Shown here: positions 15,815-18,046 of the stretch, one piece after another
Layout: each line of letters opens with the position of its first letter
Numbering within the stretch: position 1 is the stretch's first letter
NCBI GenBank assembly: GCA_037440885.1
Contig: JBBITI010000053.1
Location: 1-18,046, forward strand
Source of the DNA: JBBITI01 sp037440885
GTDB lineage: Bacteria > Chloroflexota > Dehalococcoidia > Dehalococcoidales > UBA2162
Length of the DNA: 18,046 nucleotides
Direction of reading: 5' to 3'
Program-made: the position numbers and the translations under genes
The notes under the pieces: model-generated
Databases searched by the model: none
Told to the model about the DNA's origin: nothing
Seen by the model: only the letters and a program-made list of their open reading frames with translations

Positions 15815-16474
15815 ATGGCTGATATCATGGATGTCATATCCACGAGGAGAAGTATCAGAAGATTCACCGATGCTCCTGTGTCAGATGAAGTCGTCGCTAA
15901 ACTGATCGAAGCCGCTCGCTGGGCACCGAGCGGTGAGAATGAACAACCTTGGCGCATCATTGTTGTACGCAATCCTGAAACCAAGGCTAAGATCGCCCAG
16001 ATCGCGAAACTGGGAACCGGTGGCCGAGTCACGGCAGAATATAGCCTGTCAGACTATTGGCAGAAGAAATGGGCTGGTGTAAAGAATCCGGAAACGAGAG
16101 CTAAACTGTTCCGGACGATGTATACCGGTCAGGCATCGGAATTTGCCGGTAATGCCCCGGTTGTCATGGTCGTTATCGGAGAACTCCAGGAAATGTTCGA
16201 TACTCCTTACGACCTATCCTGCGCTATCATGTGTATGCTTCTGGAAGCCCATTCTTTGGGACTGGGTGCCTGTTGGGTCCATGGACCTTCAGTATATCCT
16301 TCATTGGTAAAGAGGATGAAAGAATTCTTGAAAATCCCGACCGGTATGGGTCAGTACAAACTGATCGCAACCATTTCTGTCGGATGGCCTGCGGAAAGCC
16401 CCAAAGTCAGAGAGAAGAAGAACTTTGAAGACATTGTTTTCTGGGAAGAATTCGGTAGGAAGGAGAAACCGTAA
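15815..16474 (+). CDS. Nitroreductase-family FMN oxidoreductase
   Basis: A 219-residue flavoprotein of the nitroreductase superfamily. The FMN phosphate-binding RRSIRRF lies at residues 11-17, followed by ARWAPSGENEQPW (34-46). The C-terminal half carries LGLGACWVHGPSV and the closing GWPAESPK motif. Members reduce nitro groups, quinones, enones or flavins with NAD(P)H; some act on CoA-activated or cofactor-like substrates. GGAGG lies seven bases before the ATG. Its TAA overlaps the next gene's ATG (TAATG), and the amidohydrolase gene lies upstream on the same strand. It may reduce a double bond or ring in the pathway served by this cluster, but no substrate can be read from sequence. Confidence 0.92.
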   Translation: MADIMDVISTRRSIRRFTDAPVSDEVVAKLIEAARWAPSGENEQPWRIIVVRNPETKAKIAQIAKLGTGGRVTAEYSLSDYWQKKWAGVKNPETRAKLFRTMYTGQASEFAGNAPVVMVVIGELQEMFDTPYDLSCAIMCMLLEAHSLGLGACWVHGPSVYPSLVKRMKEFLKIPTGMGQYKLIATISVGWPAESPKVREKKNFEDIVFWEEFGRKEKP

Positions 16475-16983
16475 TGGACGAGAAAGTCACCTATTTCAAT
16501 GATTTATTAGTTAGGTTAGAGGAGATTTTCTACCACGAATTGTCCGGAATGACTCATGCCAAGGTCGAATATGTTGGAACAGACTACCTGAAAGATAAAA
16601 ACATCCAGGGTACATCTGTCGAACAAGTAACTGAAAACTGCATTAAAGAAATCAAGGCAGGCGGGCTTGTTGAAGACATCGCTTTTACCCGTGGCGGTGG
16701 TGGCATCTTACTCACTCTTAACGTCAAGGACTGCATACACCTGCCGATGGAAGCCAAACTTAAGTCCAGCCAGAAGAACGAGGGTGGGGTCGCCCCATAT
16801 ATGTGCCCGATAGCGAATATGATCCTGGACCGGATTTTAAATATATTGAAATATGAAATGGTCTATAATGCTTCGCTAGAAAAAATCGATATCGACGCCG
16901 GAGAGTGTGTTCTTAAGTGCGTGGTCTACGAGAGTGCCGATAAGATCGGCCAGGTCGGAGATTGGCGGGGTCCCACCACTTAA
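16474..16983 (+). CDS. Unrecognised 169-residue protein coupled to the nitroreductase
   Basis: I do not recognise this family with confidence. The protein is acidic to neutral and soluble, with no signal peptide or membrane segment. Visible landmarks are a glycine-rich FTRGGGGILLTL (71-82), a central helix around PIANMILDRILNILKYEM (112-129) and cysteines at 56, 87, 111, 145 and 149. The layout KDCIHLP, YMCPIAN and GECVLKCV could bind a metal, heme or other small ligand, vaguely reminiscent of V4R-type ligand-binding domains. Its ATG shares a base with the nitroreductase stop (TAATG), so the two are probably made together and may be partners. It ends before a nested hairpin region. It is a real gene by position, length and coupling. 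Confidence 0.8.
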   Translation: MDEKVTYFNDLLVRLEEIFYHELSGMTHAKVEYVGTDYLKDKNIQGTSVEQVTENCIKEIKAGGLVEDIAFTRGGGGILLTLNVKDCIHLPMEAKLKSSQKNEGGVAPYMCPIANMILDRILNILKYEMVYNASLEKIDIDAGECVLKCVVYESADKIGQVGDWRGPTT

Positions 16984-17031
16984 TCATACTGAATTAGATA
17001 AAGTATCAGACAATACTGGTTCCCGAAAGAT

Positions 17032-17081
17032 AAAGGGGAATGATATTGTGCCGGGACGGCAGGAATAGCATTCCCCTTTTT
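17032..17081. terminator. Nested hairpin terminator between convergent operons
   Basis: An outer 11-bp perfect stem, AAAGGGGAATG (17032-17042) with CATTCCCCTTT (17069-17079), encloses an inner hairpin TGCCG-GGA-CGGCA. Five T's end at 17081 on the plus strand. It would end the amidohydrolase-nitroreductase transcript, and less strongly the leftward GltD-like transcript. Confidence 0.7.
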
Positions 17082-17089
17082 AGTATCCG

Positions 17090-17125
17090 GGGACTTCAGA
17101 AAAAAACAGTTCTAGTCCCTTTTTT
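17090..17125 (+). terminator. Possible second terminator at the end of the GltD-like gene
   Basis: GGGACT (17090-17095) pairs with AGTCCC (17114-17119), followed directly by six T's on the plus strand. The stem is only six base pairs with an A-rich 18-base loop, and its right arm lies inside the end of the convergent coding region. It could serve as a back-up stop for rightward transcription. Confidence 0.4.
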
Positions 17126-18046
17126 CCTTATCGCATCGCAGGCAGCGGCTGGCTTCTTCTTCCGCTGTCGATTTACTATATCCGGACTCGACTTCGCAAA
17201 AGCAGGTTATCCGCTTAGCGACAGGAGTAATCGCTATTTCGGGCCGGCGTTTCTCCTCGGCTTCTTCAAGTGCCGGTAGTTCTTTTTCCGGTGGAGCTAA
17301 TTTCTGCTCGATATTTCCCGCACCACCTAAGTACTTGTCGATGGAGATAGCTGCTTGCCTGCCGGAGGCGATAGCTTCGATGACGGAAGCTGGACCAGTT
17401 ATGGCATCACCACCGGCAAAGATGCCCGCTTTTTCCGTGGACAGGGTGTCGGCATTTGCCGTAACGATGTTTCCCCGCCCCACCGCCAGACCGAATCCGG
17501 TCGGGATCTCCGGCTGTTGGCCAAGCGCTTCGATGAGATTATCAAATTCCATCTTGAATTCACTGCCCGGAATCGGTTCCGGCCGCTTGCGGCCGCTGGC
17601 ATCAATAGCCCCCAGCTTCATGCGGATGCATTCTACTTCCAGGACATTGCGCGACTGTGTGATTTTCGTGGGATTAACCAGGTACTCGATCCTGATGCCT
17701 TCGGCCAGAGCCTGGGCCACTTCTTCCGGATTGGCCGGCATCTCTTCCCCCGTTCGCCGGTACAGCAGGGTCACCTCTTTGGCCCCTAACCGTAGAGCAG
17801 ACCGGGCTGCATCAACTGCGGCATTACCCCCCCCGGCTACCGCTACCCGTTGGCCGACTTTCATCGGTTTACCCAGACTAATGTCACGCAGGAAAGTGAC
17901 GCATTCGCTGATACCGGGACTGTTTTCCCCATCGACTCCAAGCTTGGTGCCTTGATGAGCCCCGATAGCGACAAATACGGCATTGAAGCCCTCTTTAAGC
18001 AGGCTCTCCGGTGAGTCTATCCGGGTCCCAGTATTGATGGTCACTC
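17112..18046 (-). CDS. GltD-like FAD/NAD(P) oxidoreductase, C-terminal part (5' end off window)
   Basis: The last 310 or so residues of a pyridine-nucleotide-disulfide-type oxidoreductase related to the glutamate synthase small subunit. The NAD(P)-binding loop reads VAVAGGGNAAVDAARSALRLG with VTLLYRR after it. The C-terminal FAD motif reads GIFAGGDAITGPASVIEAI. The N-terminal FAD loop and any iron-sulfur domain lie beyond the right edge. A GTG near 18044 is an internal valine, not a start. The tail holds four cysteines, CFC and CLRC separated by 17 residues, which may bind an iron-sulfur cluster or metal. Proteins with this tail often accompany formate dehydrogenase, hydrogenase or Hdr-like complexes. 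The true partner is outside the window. Confidence 0.88.
   Translation of the reverse strand, partial: VTINTGTRIDSPESLLKEGFNAVFVAIGAHQGTKLGVDGENSPGISECVTFLRDISLGKPMKVGQRVAVAGGGNAAVDAARSALRLGAKEVTLLYRRTGEEMPANPEEVAQALAEGIRIEYLVNPTKITQSRNVLEVECIRMKLGAIDASGRKRPEPIPGSEFKMEFDNLIEALGQQPEIPTGFGLAVGRGNIVTANADTLSTEKAGIFAGGDAITGPASVIEAIASGRQAAISIDKYLGGAGNIEQKLAPPEKELPALEEAEEKRRPEIAITPVAKRITCFCEVESGYSKSTAEEEASRCLRCDKEKRD

Noticed and set aside
18042..18044. GTG near the right edge as start of the GltD-like gene
   Set aside because: The protein would lack the whole FAD-binding N-terminus and the residue fits as an internal valine. The gene simply runs off the window.
1..18046. Mobile elements, CRISPR arrays, tRNA or rRNA genes
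   Set aside because: I looked for transposase motifs, terminal inverted repeats, regularly spaced repeats and tRNA-like folds and saw none.

Overview
The window looks like chromosomal DNA of an anaerobic bacterium. Shine-Dalgarno sites (AGGAGG, GGGAG, AAAGGTGAG) precede most genes and TypA/BipA is a bacterial factor. The gene content is rich in oxygen-sensitive iron-sulfur redox proteins: indolepyruvate:ferredoxin oxidoreductase, class I fumarase, LUD/CCG proteins and a GltD-like flavoprotein. The thiolase/DUF35 pair, the amidohydrolase and the COG4867-type VWA protein would fit a Dehalococcoidia-like member of the Chloroflexota, but that placement is a guess from memory and only a marker-gene search could settle it. 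No tRNA, rRNA, CRISPR array, phage gene or insertion sequence is visible.

Region 1 (1-7689, all minus strand) is a tightly packed seven-gene operon. In transcription order it encodes a two-CCG-domain protein, a LutB-like LUD/ferredoxin protein, a fumarase alpha subunit, L-aspartate oxidase (NadB), IorA, IorB and a class I aminotransferase cut by the left edge. Junctions are gaps of 2 to 33 nt or overlaps of 1 to 4 nt. Together the genes suggest amino-acid oxidation (transamination, then 2-oxoacid oxidation to acyl-CoA with reduced ferredoxin) beside a fumarate/aspartate redox module with an Hdr/Lut-like electron carrier. A run of 10 N inside nadB is an assembly artefact: removing it completely restores an uninterrupted frame.

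Region 2 (7899-10475) holds a YgjP-type zinc metalloprotease (+) that converges, with 6 nt between the stops, on the translational GTPase TypA (-). A 339-base divergent spacer leads to region 3 (10815-12836, +), a 673-residue VWA protein with a long helical N-terminus. A strong bidirectional hairpin terminator (12914-12941) separates it from region 4.

Regions 4 and 5 are a divergent pair of small operons. On the minus strand (14611-12963) are a DUF35 zinc-ribbon/OB-fold protein and a thiolase-like protein, behind a near-consensus sigma-70 promoter. On the plus strand (14769-16983) are an amidohydrolase-2 family protein, a nitroreductase and an unrecognised 169-residue Cys-containing protein translationally coupled to the nitroreductase. 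The thiolase-like protein keeps its nucleophilic Cys but lacks the usual C-terminal histidines. The amidohydrolase lacks the usual metal-site Asp. This five-gene block is the best candidate here for undescribed chemistry. Region 6 (17112 to the right edge, minus) is the C-terminal part of a GltD-like NAD(P)/FAD oxidoreductase with an unusual four-Cys tail.
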